Source: Candidatus Poribacteria bacterium
GTDB taxonomy: Bacteria > Poribacteria > WGA-4E > WGA-3G
Length of the DNA: 44,465 nucleotides
Direction of reading: 5' to 3'
Assembly: GCA_021295715.1 (NCBI GenBank)
Contig: JAGWBV010000013.1
Location: 1-44,465 of the forward strand
Shown here: positions 32,682 to 41,410 of the stretch, piece after piece
Layout: each line of letters starts with the position of its first letter
Position numbering within the stretch: position 1 is the first letter of the stretch
The notes under the pieces: model-generated
Told to the model about the DNA's origin: nothing
What the model saw: the letters and a program-made list of their open reading frames with translations, nothing else
Database searches by the model: none
Made by a program: the position numbers and the translations under genes

Positions 32682-33464
32682 ATGAAAAAACTTATGAATT
32701 TCGGTAAGGTTGCAGGCAGATTGATAGCAGCTGCTACGCTGATATTCTTCTTAACGCACCTTACAGCGGTTGCAAAGCGTGATAAACAGTACGTCGCCAA
32801 ACAAATCACGAACCTTAAAGTAGACGGCAATCTCGGTGAATGGGAACGTGCCGAAGCCGTTGCCTTTGATGAACTGAAAGATGTGGGGGCAGGTCTTCCT
32901 AAAGCCAGTGATTTCACGGGACAAGGCAAAGTCGCGTGGAGTGCCAAAGATCCAACCCGTATCTATTTCGCTGTTGAAATCACAGACGACAAACTCCAAG
33001 ATATTAACCCCCCTGATGCCACCTGGTGGAACGATGACAGCGTCGAATTTATGTTTGATTTTGACAATGGTATGGTCAGAGAGAGCCTCGTTCAGTGGAC
33101 GCTCGGCGCGAATGGCAAGGACTTATCCGCTGCAGCAGGCAAGGAAAATACCGAATGGGTGCTGGTCAATAAAGGAAACGATTACATCTATGAAGTTGCT
33201 ATCGATCCGACGAAGCCGCGGGGTAACCCGCAGTTTGCTAATCCCGGGAAAGGTAAAGATTTCAAAGCGAAAGATGGATTGACCATCGGACTTAGCTTCC
33301 ACGCGAACGATTGTGAGGGCGGTAGCCGCGAACATCAGATCGGATGGATGCCGGGCGGTGCCTGGGATGCCCTCTTCTACGGCGACCTAATTTTTGACGA
33401 CGAAGTATTAGCCGTTGAACCTTCAGGTAAACTTGCTTTAACGTGGGGTGCCTTAAAACAGTAA
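32682..33464 (+). CDS. Secreted CBM9-like protein with W-G C-terminal tag
   Basis: A 260-residue exported protein starting at ATG 32682 (CGAAGGAATG upstream), 35 bases after the methyltransferase gene. Residues 1-31 are a signal peptide. The mature domain starts KQITNLKVDGNLGEWERAEAVAFDEL and has KVAWSAKDPTRIYFAVEITDD and WWNDDSVEFMFDFDNG, which is the usual sequence of family-9-type carbohydrate-binding (DOMON-like) domains. HQIGWMPGGAWDALFYGDLIFDDE completes it. The ending is LAVEPSGKLALTWGALKQ: the same tag on a third fold. The role is presumably carbohydrate binding at the surface or outside. Confidence 0.85.
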   Translation: MKKLMNFGKVAGRLIAAATLIFFLTHLTAVAKRDKQYVAKQITNLKVDGNLGEWERAEAVAFDELKDVGAGLPKASDFTGQGKVAWSAKDPTRIYFAVEITDDKLQDINPPDATWWNDDSVEFMFDFDNGMVRESLVQWTLGANGKDLSAAAGKENTEWVLVNKGNDYIYEVAIDPTKPRGNPQFANPGKGKDFKAKDGLTIGLSFHANDCEGGSREHQIGWMPGGAWDALFYGDLIFDDEVLAVEPSGKLALTWGALKQ

Positions 33465-33588
33465 GGTTACAAGCGGATCAAGTGTACCTACAAAGCATCC
33501 GTATCAACACTCTAACTAAGACACCGAGCCTAATCAGAAACCGTAATTCTTTCTAATTGCTTGGACCACGCTTGGCGACATATTAAAT

Positions 33589-35517
33589 ATGCCAAAACCT
33601 AACGCTTCTTTTACATCTGGAATTACGTTCCGCGCGCTCCTGATTGGCACCCTCCTCGTTATCGGGAACGCCTACTGGCTCGCCTACGCGGCGGAAATGA
33701 TCCAGCCGCAGTTCCTCCTCAACTTCGTCTCGCTTTTTTTTAACGCGCTTTTCACTCTTTTCGCCGTTATCGCTTTCAACCTCGTTTGGAAAAAACTTTC
33801 GCCGCGCAACGCGCTGACTGCACAAGAACTCCTCGTTATCTATATTATGGTCGTCATGGTATCAACGATCGGCGGTCATTCCATGATGACGTTCCTGATC
33901 GGCACACTCGCCCATCCGTTCCGGTTCGCTACTATCGAAAACGAATGGTCATCTCTCTTTTGGCGTTACATTCCGACATGGTTTGTGCCTGAAGACTATG
34001 CACTGGATGCCTACTTTAAGGGAGGCTTGAGTTTTTATCTTCCAAAGCATCTACGCGGCTGGATGGTTCCGATCCTCGTCTGGACAGGATTTGTCGCGCT
34101 CCTCTGGTTCACACTAATATGTCTCAATAGCATCATCCGCGTTCAGTGGACGGAGCGCGAAAAGTTGGCATACCCGATCATCCAACTACCGCTTCAGATG
34201 GCGCAGGGTCGGAAAAGTTTTTACAGAAACAGCACGATGTGGATAGGCTTTTCGGTCGCTGCGTTTATTGAACTCCTTGCAGGATTAAGCCACCTATTCC
34301 CTCAAGTTCCCGCTATTCAGTTGAGTTCTTATTCTATTACGCACTTGTTCACGGACAAGCCTTGGAACGCTGTCGGGTGGGTGCCTTTATCTATCTATCC
34401 GTTTATTATAGGACTCACATTTTTTGTCCCGTTGGACATCTCGATGTCCGCATGGTTCTTCTACCTGTTTGGTAAAGCGGAACGAGTGGTTCGCATGGGG
34501 ATGTTAGGTGAAGGTGAACTCTATTTTGCAGAGCGGGCAGGTGGCGCATGGCTTGCAGTCGGTATCTTGGCACTGTGGGGAACCCGGAGACATCTCCGTG
34601 ACGTTATCCTGAATTGCTTGATGACCAAAAAAGCGTATGATGATTCAAACGAACCGATGCCTTACCGTGTTGCTGTCGCTGGATTAATCCTCGGAAGCAT
34701 CGGACTCACCCTATTTTCGGTAAAGGCAGGTATGTCCTTGGGCGGTGTACTCGGCTTTATTGTCATTTTCACCTTAATGGCACTCGGTGTTACCCGCGTG
34801 CGTGCCGAATTCGGTCCGCCATCACATGAGATCCTCGCGCTCGATCCAGCACGATTGATGGTGGTCACCTTTGGGGCGCGATTCGTCGGGACGGGTAATC
34901 TCACAATCATCTCCTTCTACTACTGGCTCAATCGACTCAACGTTTCCCATCCGATGCCGAATCAATTGGAGGGATTTAAACTTGCAGAACGTGCCGGTAT
35001 CAACAGTCGAAAACTGGTTTGGGTGATGATGTTCGCGATTATCATCGGTACACTTGCTTCATTTTGGGCGTTCCTCTATCTCCTTTATGAGACCGGGGCA
35101 TTTGCTGTACACGGTTACATCATCGGTATCGGCGAGGAGGTATTCGGTAGACGTTTAGAACGGTGGCTCAACAATCCGACCGGCCCGAATTGGGATGGGA
35201 CACAATCCATGAGTATCGGCGCAGGGATGACGTGGATTCTCTATTTTCTGCGGCATAAATTTATCTGGTGGCCCTTCCATCCGATCGGATACGTGATGAC
35301 AGCTGCAACGTGGGGTGGGCTCGCTGATTTCTGGTTCTCCGTGTATATCGGTTGGATGATAAAAGCCATTATTGTTTCAATCTTCGGTCTACGTGCACAT
35401 CAACGCGCTATTCCGTTCTTTCTGGGATTGGTAATGGGCGACTATGTGTTCGTAGGGGGGTGGGCACTCATCGGCACCCTGTTCGATATGCCGACTTATG
35501 TGCTCTGGTCGCCTTGA
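33589..35517 (+). CDS. Multi-pass membrane protein, DUF6785/DUF6784-like
   Basis: A 642-residue integral membrane protein with about a dozen hydrophobic segments: FRALLIGTLLVIGNAYWLAYA near residues 14-34, LFTLFAVIAFNLVW, LLVIYIMVVMVSTIGGHSMMTFLIG, VLVWTGFVALLWFTLICL and others. Conserved-looking loops include REKLAYPIIQLPLQM, FFVPLDISMSAWFFYLFGKAE and GVTRVRAEFGPPSHE. The pattern is that of the DUF6785/DUF6784 pair and reminiscent of oligopeptide-transporter-like proteins; transport of an unknown small molecule is the best guess. No ribosome-binding site is obvious before ATG 33589. It may be co-transcribed with the preceding W-G-tagged gene. Confidence 0.75.
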   Translation: MPKPNASFTSGITFRALLIGTLLVIGNAYWLAYAAEMIQPQFLLNFVSLFFNALFTLFAVIAFNLVWKKLSPRNALTAQELLVIYIMVVMVSTIGGHSMMTFLIGTLAHPFRFATIENEWSSLFWRYIPTWFVPEDYALDAYFKGGLSFYLPKHLRGWMVPILVWTGFVALLWFTLICLNSIIRVQWTEREKLAYPIIQLPLQMAQGRKSFYRNSTMWIGFSVAAFIELLAGLSHLFPQVPAIQLSSYSITHLFTDKPWNAVGWVPLSIYPFIIGLTFFVPLDISMSAWFFYLFGKAERVVRMGMLGEGELYFAERAGGAWLAVGILALWGTRRHLRDVILNCLMTKKAYDDSNEPMPYRVAVAGLILGSIGLTLFSVKAGMSLGGVLGFIVIFTLMALGVTRVRAEFGPPSHEILALDPARLMVVTFGARFVGTGNLTIISFYYWLNRLNVSHPMPNQLEGFKLAERAGINSRKLVWVMMFAIIIGTLASFWAFLYLLYETGAFAVHGYIIGIGEEVFGRRLERWLNNPTGPNWDGTQSMSIGAGMTWILYFLRHKFIWWPFHPIGYVMTAATWGGLADFWFSVYIGWMIKAIIVSIFGLRAHQRAIPFFLGLVMGDYVFVGGWALIGTLFDMPTYVLWSP

Positions 35518-35535
35518 GGCGGACGCAAAACCACA

Positions 35536-35654
35536 TTATAGTAAAGTTTAGAATTAATGAGACACTCTAAAGAGGCGAAGATACAATCCTCGCCAGCAGC
35601 GGGACGGGTTGTTTCGCTATGCAACAGTCTACATATTTTTCGACTTTACTATAA
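35536..35654. mobile_element. MITE-like element with 12-base terminal inverted repeats
   Basis: TTATAGTAAAGT (35536-35547) is exactly inverted as ACTTTACTATAA (35643-35654), bounding 119 bases with no gene. Inside lies an imperfect hairpin GGCGAAGAT/ATCCTCGCC (35574-35594). The size, perfect termini and intergenic position (between the membrane protein and the SDR) fit a miniature inverted-repeat element. A target-site duplication is not clear. Confidence 0.6.
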
Positions 35655-35687
35655 ATGACACAGGTTAGGTAAAGGAGTTATATCTGA

Positions 35688-36524
35688 ATGTACAACTTAA
35701 ATGGAAAAGTCGCCTTAGTGACGGGAGCAGGCGGCAAAAACGGTATCGGACGTGCCACTGCGACACGCTTGGCGAAAGAGGGTGCCGATGTTGCCGTCAA
35801 CGACATTACCGAACACCCCTACGCCGCAGACCAAGCGGATTGGCAAGGCGTATCCGATGTCGTTCGTGAAATAGAGGCGATAGGACAACGCGCCATCAGC
35901 GTTGTTGCAGACGTTTCAGATGCGGCACAGGTAAAAGAGATGGTGGACCAGACCGTCGCACACTTCGGCAAAATCGACATCCTCGTCAACAATGCCGGGA
36001 CGATGGCTGGTAAGGATCGTGTGCCTGTCGTAGATCTGGCTGAAGAAGATTGGGATAGAGTCCAGCGGGTCAATGTGAAAGGCGTATTCCTCTGTTCACA
36101 AGCAGTGGCACGTCATCTCATCGCACAGGGAACCGGAGGCAAAATTATCAATATGTCTTCTGTCACTGGGAAACGGGGATCGGCGCGCTTCGCTGCCTAC
36201 AGTGCCTCGAAATTCGCTGTGATCGGCTTCACACAATCGCTCGCGTGTGAACTCGCACCCTATCAGGTGAATGTCAATGCTATTTGCCCTGGGCTTGTCG
36301 ACACGGAGCGATTTGGACATCTTGCATCTGTGCTAATGCCTGAGAATCTTTCCGCTGATGAACAGCTCGCGGAATACGCACGCCGCTCTGAAGCAGCCGT
36401 ACCCATCGGGCGACTCGCCGAGGGAGCAGATGTCGCCAAGATGGCTGCTTTCCTCGCCTCAGACGAAGCCGCCTACCTATCAGGGGTTTCCATCACCGTC
36501 TCAGGCGGGACAGTGATGGATTAA
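35688..36524 (+). CDS. Short-chain dehydrogenase/reductase
   Basis: A 278-residue SDR. Nucleotide-binding motif TGAGGKNGIG (residues 12-21), a longer insertion (NDITEHPYAADQADW), NNAG (DILVNNAG), IINMSSVTG (catalytic Ser) and YSASK (catalytic Tyr and Lys) are all present, so it is a classical active oxidoreductase, unlike the SDR at 28431. AAAGGAG lies ten bases before ATG 35688. It faces the acetoacetate-decarboxylase-like gene, with only three bases between the two stops. The substrate is unknown; sugar or polyol oxidation fits the surroundings. Confidence 0.88.
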   Translation: MYNLNGKVALVTGAGGKNGIGRATATRLAKEGADVAVNDITEHPYAADQADWQGVSDVVREIEAIGQRAISVVADVSDAAQVKEMVDQTVAHFGKIDILVNNAGTMAGKDRVPVVDLAEEDWDRVQRVNVKGVFLCSQAVARHLIAQGTGGKIINMSSVTGKRGSARFAAYSASKFAVIGFTQSLACELAPYQVNVNAICPGLVDTERFGHLASVLMPENLSADEQLAEYARRSEAAVPIGRLAEGADVAKMAAFLASDEAAYLSGVSITVSGGTVMD

Positions 36525-36527
36525 GCA

Positions 36528-37373
36528 TTAACGCAAGATGCGTTGATCACTGAGATCTTTCCCACCGACACTCTTGACGATAGATGCCCCACGCCACTCT
36601 TTGACTTCCAATTCGTGGAAGGCGTTAACAATGTTATACTGCGTCGGAAGGTCTTCCCAACGCGCTTTGTGGAATTCGACGGTGCCCTCGCCGCGCCACT
36701 GCTCCTGCACAACTCTGTTCGGTGTATGCGATGGCGTTAGCACGGCATAGGCGATATCCTCGGTGCCCCATACACCCGTTCTCGGCATATATTTATAATG
36801 TAGTGTGCCAGTGAGCGGTTGTTCATCACTCGCCTGCGGCGGAGGCGACGCGGGGGGTATCGTGACCTGTTCCGTCGCTCTCACGCGCATGTCCATGAAC
36901 TTAAAACCGAGCCAACTGGCGGTGCAGTGTGTCTCACCGTTAAAAGTTATCGGATCTGGAAGTGCGCAATAGATTTTGGAGAATCCTAACTCCTCACGTC
37001 CTGTCAAAATCGGATCTGTCAGATTTTCCCACAGCACCGTCAACAGAGACCCCGTCGCTCTGTCTACTTCACCTTCATATACCACTGGAAAACTAACGCC
37101 GAGGGTATTGTAACCCCGTCCTGCGAGCCACTCGATTTCCTTCATATAGCCACCAGATACAGACACAACCGGCTCGCCGTTGAGTGCGAAGCCTGGCGGT
37201 AGAAAAGCCTCAAGTTGCTCGCTATTTGTCAGGAAACTCACCGAAACTGACGTTGATTTCGGGTTATCCTTACACTCAAATTTTCTACCATCGGGTCCGT
37301 ATCTCGGTCCCGTCCTCGGTCCAAAATGTGTCGGCATCCGATACATCGCGTTCGGATCTAATTTATAGCCCAT
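36528..37373 (-). CDS. Acetoacetate decarboxylase-family protein
   Basis: A 281-residue member of the ADC family. The key sequence GREELGFSKIYC (residues 125-136) corresponds to the GREELG(F/Y).K block, in which the lysine (Lys133) forms the Schiff base and the Glu residues tune it. SVSVSFLTNSEQLEAFLPPGF and NTLGVSFPVVYEG are further family features. True ADC makes acetone from acetoacetate, but many homologues are hydratases, dehydratases or aldolase-like enzymes, so the reaction is open. It is convergent with the SDR. Confidence 0.82.
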   Translation of the reverse strand: MGYKLDPNAMYRMPTHFGPRTGPRYGPDGRKFECKDNPKSTSVSVSFLTNSEQLEAFLPPGFALNGEPVVSVSGGYMKEIEWLAGRGYNTLGVSFPVVYEGEVDRATGSLLTVLWENLTDPILTGREELGFSKIYCALPDPITFNGETHCTASWLGFKFMDMRVRATEQVTIPPASPPPQASDEQPLTGTLHYKYMPRTGVWGTEDIAYAVLTPSHTPNRVVQEQWRGEGTVEFHKARWEDLPTQYNIVNAFHELEVKEWRGASIVKSVGGKDLSDQRILR

Positions 37374-37469
37374 CTCATTCCCTCCATGTCTCGGATAGTA
37401 TGTCTCTATTGTATCAATATAGGACGGAATGTCAAGTCCTAATCGCAGTTTTTGAATCGTGAGACTTGA

Positions 37470-37498
37470 TTGATTTCAGGACTAAAGTGTAATATAAT
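37470..37498 (+). promoter_or_regulatory. Sigma-70-type promoter of the SOD-like lipoprotein
   Basis: -35 TTGATT (37470-37475), 17-base spacer, perfect -10 TATAAT (37493-37498). Transcription would begin near 37505, about 25 bases before the coding start. Confidence 0.6.
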
Positions 37499-37527
37499 AC
37501 TTTCAATGCCACGTTGAAAGGAACAAT

Positions 37528-38232
37528 TTGACCTCTATGGACTTTAAACGCGACATGTGCAAAGTAATCATAACTTTTATCACCGCTACATGCCTTGTAA
37601 CGGGTTGCGAAAAAATTCCAACCCAGATGATTACGACGGAACCTATTGACAAAGTCGCTGTTGCGACTATTTCTGAAATAGAGGGTAGTGGTTTGACCGG
37701 CACAGCAACCCTCACGGAAACGGATGGAGTGGTTCACGTTGTCATCGAAATTCAGAACGCCACTCCGGGTCTACATGCTATGCATCTTCACATCGGTAGC
37801 AGCTGCAATGACATAGGACCGCATTGGCATCCGATGGGAGTTCCAGCAGGGACGCCCGGCATCCCCGTTGTTCAAGCAACACTCGATACGCCACCTATCG
37901 GCGTAGGCGAAGTCGGGAACATCTCTGTCGGTGAGGATGGCACGGGTATTCTGGAATTTAAGACCCCATTCTGGTCCATTGGAGGAGATTCAGAGACTGA
38001 CATCCTCGGTAAACTGATTATGGTTCACGAAACCGGAGACACCTTCCTAACCAATCCGCATGCACAACACATGAACATACAGATGGATATGAATATGGAG
38101 ACAGTCCAACCGCATTTCCACCCAGCGGGGACACCCCCACACTCCCATGCCAACCCACAGACGACGACACCTCCAATCCAACCGGGAGGCGGTGCCAAAA
38201 TCGGCTGTGGCTTGATAGAACTTATGAAATAA
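37528..38232 (+). CDS. Cu/Zn superoxide dismutase-like lipoprotein with altered zinc site
   Basis: A 234-residue protein. Lipobox LVTGC puts the lipid on Cys27. The SOD fold follows: LHAMHLHIGSSC (copper ligands His86, His88; disulfide Cys93), GPHWHP (His99/His101 region), VGEVGN, ILGKLIMVHETGD (copper ligand His167) and KIGCGLIEL (Cys227). The zinc loop deviates: where HVGDLGN is usual, GVGEVGN stands, so one zinc His is Gly and the zinc Asp is Glu. Residues 178-207 form an inserted His/Met-rich loop (HAQHMNIQMDMNM, PHFHP, HSH) likely to bind copper. TTG at 37528 has AAAGGA five bases upstream; ATG at 37537 is the alternative. The role would be superoxide removal or copper handling in the envelope. 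Confidence 0.8.
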   Translation: MTSMDFKRDMCKVIITFITATCLVTGCEKIPTQMITTEPIDKVAVATISEIEGSGLTGTATLTETDGVVHVVIEIQNATPGLHAMHLHIGSSCNDIGPHWHPMGVPAGTPGIPVVQATLDTPPIGVGEVGNISVGEDGTGILEFKTPFWSIGGDSETDILGKLIMVHETGDTFLTNPHAQHMNIQMDMNMETVQPHFHPAGTPPHSHANPQTTTPPIQPGGGAKIGCGLIELMK

Positions 38233-38600
38233 ACTCCGCCGTAAGAGCGAACTGTGCTTGTGATTCCACTAAATGGTAGATGCGATTTCATCAAGGTTTA
38301 GAATTTAATTAGGTAATGTGGAATGGTAATTGTCTGAATCAGGATTTTCAGGATTCAAGGATTCTCAGGATTGCAGACGCGTCTCGGTTGAGAATTCTCC
38401 TGTATAGAATTACCGAAATATTTATTGAAACTTCATCCAACCACACCTATTTATTACACTTCACCTGCTTCTCTTAACGCATAAGCAATAAGCGATTCAT
38501 TTAGATATATCCTGTTTTCCTGCAACACAATACTTCTATATAGAGATCTCGCAACAAGGAAAGACGGTCCAAGTGCCAAAGTGCAACAAGTGGACTATTA
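38233..38600. repeat. Non-coding stretch with an AGGATT repeat
   Basis: About 370 bases without a gene. At 38341-38372 AGGATT occurs four times with steps of 9, 8 and 9 bases, preceded by TCTGAATC. This looks like a dispersed repeat. The rest (38380-38600) is A+T-rich and shows nothing I can interpret. Confidence 0.5.
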
Positions 38601-40049
38601 TTACTGATGACTGGCTTTGTGGGCATTCTCAAGTTCCTCTTGGAGATCTTCAGCTGTACCAAACAGAGAAAGCCCGTAATCCGCCATCAGATACCAGAAA
38701 TCTTCACGCGACACACCTGCAAGACGGGCAGCGAGGCCGCTGCTGAGTTCTTCGTTTTCGTAATACTTCATCGCCAGCGCGACACGCGTTTCCTTATCAA
38801 TTTCAAAGGGTTCTTGCCGTGGAGTCAGTAGTTCTACGATGCCTTCCGGCAATTTGACACCTGTTTTCTTTTCAAACGCCTCAATACTGCCGTATGTATT
38901 ATGAAACTTATCTGCGATGTCTACACCTTGAAGTATAGCAGCGGTCAGATCCCGTTGTGCTTCCTCCCATTTTTCAATGCGTAACCACGCTTTACCCCGC
39001 GTATAGTAGGACTCGGCGACCTTTGGTTTCAGGCCTATCACTTGACTATAGTCAGCAATCGCCTTTTCCATTTCGCCTTTGTAGCGATAGGCGTTACCGC
39101 GATGACTATACGCCTCTGTATAGTCCGGGTTCAACTCTATCACCGTAGTAAAGTCTTTGATCGCTTGGTTAAAATCGTGCTTTATAAGGTAAGTCCCACC
39201 GCGATTGTAATAAGCACCGACATGGTCAGGTTTACGCTTTATCGATTTGTCAAAGTCTTTAATGGCAAGATCAGTTTTGCCTTTGATGCCGTAGGCAGCA
39301 CCGCGATTATAATATGCTTCGGCGTAATTAGGCTTTTGATTAATGGCTTTGTTATAGTCTTTAATTGCCCGGTCCCGATCACCCTTTAGGCAGTAAGCAA
39401 GCCCACGATTGTTGTAAACTACAAAATGATCCGGATTTAACTCTATCGCCCTGTTATAGTCGTTGATTGCAAGGTCATATTTTCCTTTGTTGTGGTATGC
39501 TACACCACGATTGACATACGGACTGGAATAATTTGGAGCCAATTGTATTGCAGTGCTGTAATCCTCAATTGCTATGTCAATCTCATTTTCGGAGTGAACA
39601 AGCCCACGATTGTTATAGGCGTTAGCATTGCATGGGTCAAGGGCAATCGCTTTCGTGAAATCTTCAATTGCCTTATCATGTTCCCCTTGACTACCATAGG
39701 CAGCACCACGGTCATTATAGATAGTAGCATAGTTTGAATCATGTGGAGTCTCTAAAGCCAGAGTCAGTTTAATCGCTTCATTATAGTCCTCAATTGCTTT
39801 TTCATACTCGCCTCTGTAGAAATATGCAATACCGCGATTGCAGTAAGAGCCTGCATACTCTGGATCCAATTCTATCGCTGCGCTGAACTTGTTGACAGCA
39901 AGATTGTACTCGCCATTTTCGGCGTGCTCAATGCCAGAGGCATTGAGCAACTCAACACTGTCCTGCTTTGGGGATAGTGTATTGTCGGTATAAGCAGAAC
40001 TGGAGTTGTAATATACAAGAGTAGGTTCTTGACTCAGTTGTTGCCCCAC
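38601..40049 (-). CDS. TPR-repeat protein with C-terminal UPF0175 domain
   Basis: A 482-residue protein starting at GTG 40049, with GGAGG six bases upstream. Residues about 35-390 hold some ten tetratricopeptide repeats, many of the form AIEDYNKAI.L.P..A.AYYNRG.AY, forming a helical scaffold for protein contacts. Residues about 420-465 read ETRVALAMKYYENEELSSGLAARLAGVSREDFWYLMADYGLSLF, the UPF0175 signature, a small ribbon-helix-like antitoxin family. Free UPF0175 proteins are about 80-100 residues and partner with a PIN-type toxin; none is next to this gene. The fusion may be a regulator that uses the TPR part as sensor. No signal peptide is present, so it acts in the cytoplasm. Confidence 0.85.
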   Translation of the reverse strand: MGQQLSQEPTLVYYNSSSAYTDNTLSPKQDSVELLNASGIEHAENGEYNLAVNKFSAAIELDPEYAGSYCNRGIAYFYRGEYEKAIEDYNEAIKLTLALETPHDSNYATIYNDRGAAYGSQGEHDKAIEDFTKAIALDPCNANAYNNRGLVHSENEIDIAIEDYSTAIQLAPNYSSPYVNRGVAYHNKGKYDLAINDYNRAIELNPDHFVVYNNRGLAYCLKGDRDRAIKDYNKAINQKPNYAEAYYNRGAAYGIKGKTDLAIKDFDKSIKRKPDHVGAYYNRGGTYLIKHDFNQAIKDFTTVIELNPDYTEAYSHRGNAYRYKGEMEKAIADYSQVIGLKPKVAESYYTRGKAWLRIEKWEEAQRDLTAAILQGVDIADKFHNTYGSIEAFEKKTGVKLPEGIVELLTPRQEPFEIDKETRVALAMKYYENEELSSGLAARLAGVSREDFWYLMADYGLSLFGTAEDLQEELENAHKASHQ

Positions 40050-40236
40050 TTTTTACCTCCACAATGCTGGTTACTTGAGCGTAATGATAACATACTTGAT
40101 TAGTAGATGTCAAATGAAAAACCGAAAATTGAGAATTAAGGAGCAAAACGAAATAACCCGTGTTGCTTCCATCAAATCCCTTGAATTAAACACAGAATCG
40201 CGGTATCATGCGACAAACCTCGAACGGAGCCAGATG

Positions 40237-41409
40237 ATGAAAATCAAAGACATACAAACAGTCCGAATCAACGTACCACCGCGTGATATCAAACGGACGG
40301 AACCTCGCCGTGAGCCGTGGAATGTCCACGCCGAAGTCGCCAATCCGATGTCGCGCTACCCACAATACAAGCGCCACCGTTCCAGTTGGATGCCGAAGAC
40401 ATGGGATCAGGTCTATGTCAAAGTCACCGCTGAGGACGGCACTTGGGGGATAGGAGAGACCTCTTTCGGCACACCCGTCGCTGCAATCATTGATGAACAC
40501 TTCGCACCGATGCTGATCGGTGAAAACTGCTTTGCCGTTGAAAAGATCTCGGATATGATGTTCCGTATGTCCAAACCTTACGGTTCACAAGGCTTAACGA
40601 GTTGCGCGATGAGCGGCGTTGACATCGCTTTGTGGGATCTGAACGGCAAAATTAAGAACCAACCCGTCTATGAGCTGCTTGGCGGACCGTTGCGTGAAAA
40701 AATGTTCGCTTACGCCACCGGCAACGATACCGATTGGCAGTTGGAACTCGGATTCAAAGCCGTGAAATTGGCGTGTCCCTACGGACCGGTAGACGGCGAA
40801 TGGGGCTTGAAAGAGAACGAAAAACTGGTCGCGAAGACCAGAGAGACAGTCGGTGACGACGTTGAAATTATGCTCGACTGCTACATGGCTTTCGATGTCG
40901 ATTATACCATCCGCTTAGCACATCGCCTCCGTCCGTATCGTCTCAAGTGGATTGAGGAGTTTCTCATTCCAGAGGATATTGATGGCTTAGTAAAAGTCAG
41001 AGAGGCTGTCGATTGGGTAAGCTTAGCAAGTGGCGAACACCACTACACCCGTTTCCCATTTCAGCAGATTATCGAAAAACGGTGCTTGGATATTCTGCAA
41101 CCCGATACCTTCTGGGTAGGTGGAATCACAGAATGCGTTAAAATCTGTCATCTCGCAGATGCCGCTGGACTCACCGTTATCTTCCACGGAGGCGGACTTC
41201 GGCAATCTGGACTCCATCTTTCCGCTGCTATGCCGAATACGCCTTGGGTAGAATACTATCTCGGCACCCCACCGGGTGTTCCGTTAGAGGAAACAAAACT
41301 ATTTGAAGGCGAATCGTTCCCAACGGATAGCTACATTTCTCCAAACGACGGTCCTGGACTCGGTTTGCACATTGAAGAGGCGTGGCTAACGCCGAGGAAT
41401 CCGCGATAA
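40237..41409 (+). CDS. Enolase-superfamily dehydratase (rhamnonate dehydratase-like)
   Basis: A 390-residue member of the mandelate racemase/muconate lactonising enzyme family. Catalytic K-x-K (GFKAVKLACP, Lys174 and Lys177), metal ligands Asp214 (IMLDCY), Glu240 or 241 (KWIEEF) and Glu267 (ASGEHHY), and His317 (IFHGGGLRQSG) are all visible. The order and the capping domain (TWGIGETSFGTP, EKISDMMFRMSKPYG) resemble L-rhamnonate dehydratase, which removes water from a sugar acid to give the 2-keto-3-deoxy acid. The exact substrate is not certain. The frame is open from 40075, but ATG at 40237 has GGAG seven bases upstream; ATG 40234 is nearly as good. The stop is one base before the next ATG. 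Confidence 0.87.
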   Translation: MKIKDIQTVRINVPPRDIKRTEPRREPWNVHAEVANPMSRYPQYKRHRSSWMPKTWDQVYVKVTAEDGTWGIGETSFGTPVAAIIDEHFAPMLIGENCFAVEKISDMMFRMSKPYGSQGLTSCAMSGVDIALWDLNGKIKNQPVYELLGGPLREKMFAYATGNDTDWQLELGFKAVKLACPYGPVDGEWGLKENEKLVAKTRETVGDDVEIMLDCYMAFDVDYTIRLAHRLRPYRLKWIEEFLIPEDIDGLVKVREAVDWVSLASGEHHYTRFPFQQIIEKRCLDILQPDTFWVGGITECVKICHLADAAGLTVIFHGGGLRQSGLHLSAAMPNTPWVEYYLGTPPGVPLEETKLFEGESFPTDSYISPNDGPGLGLHIEEAWLTPRNPR

Positions 41410-41410
41410 T

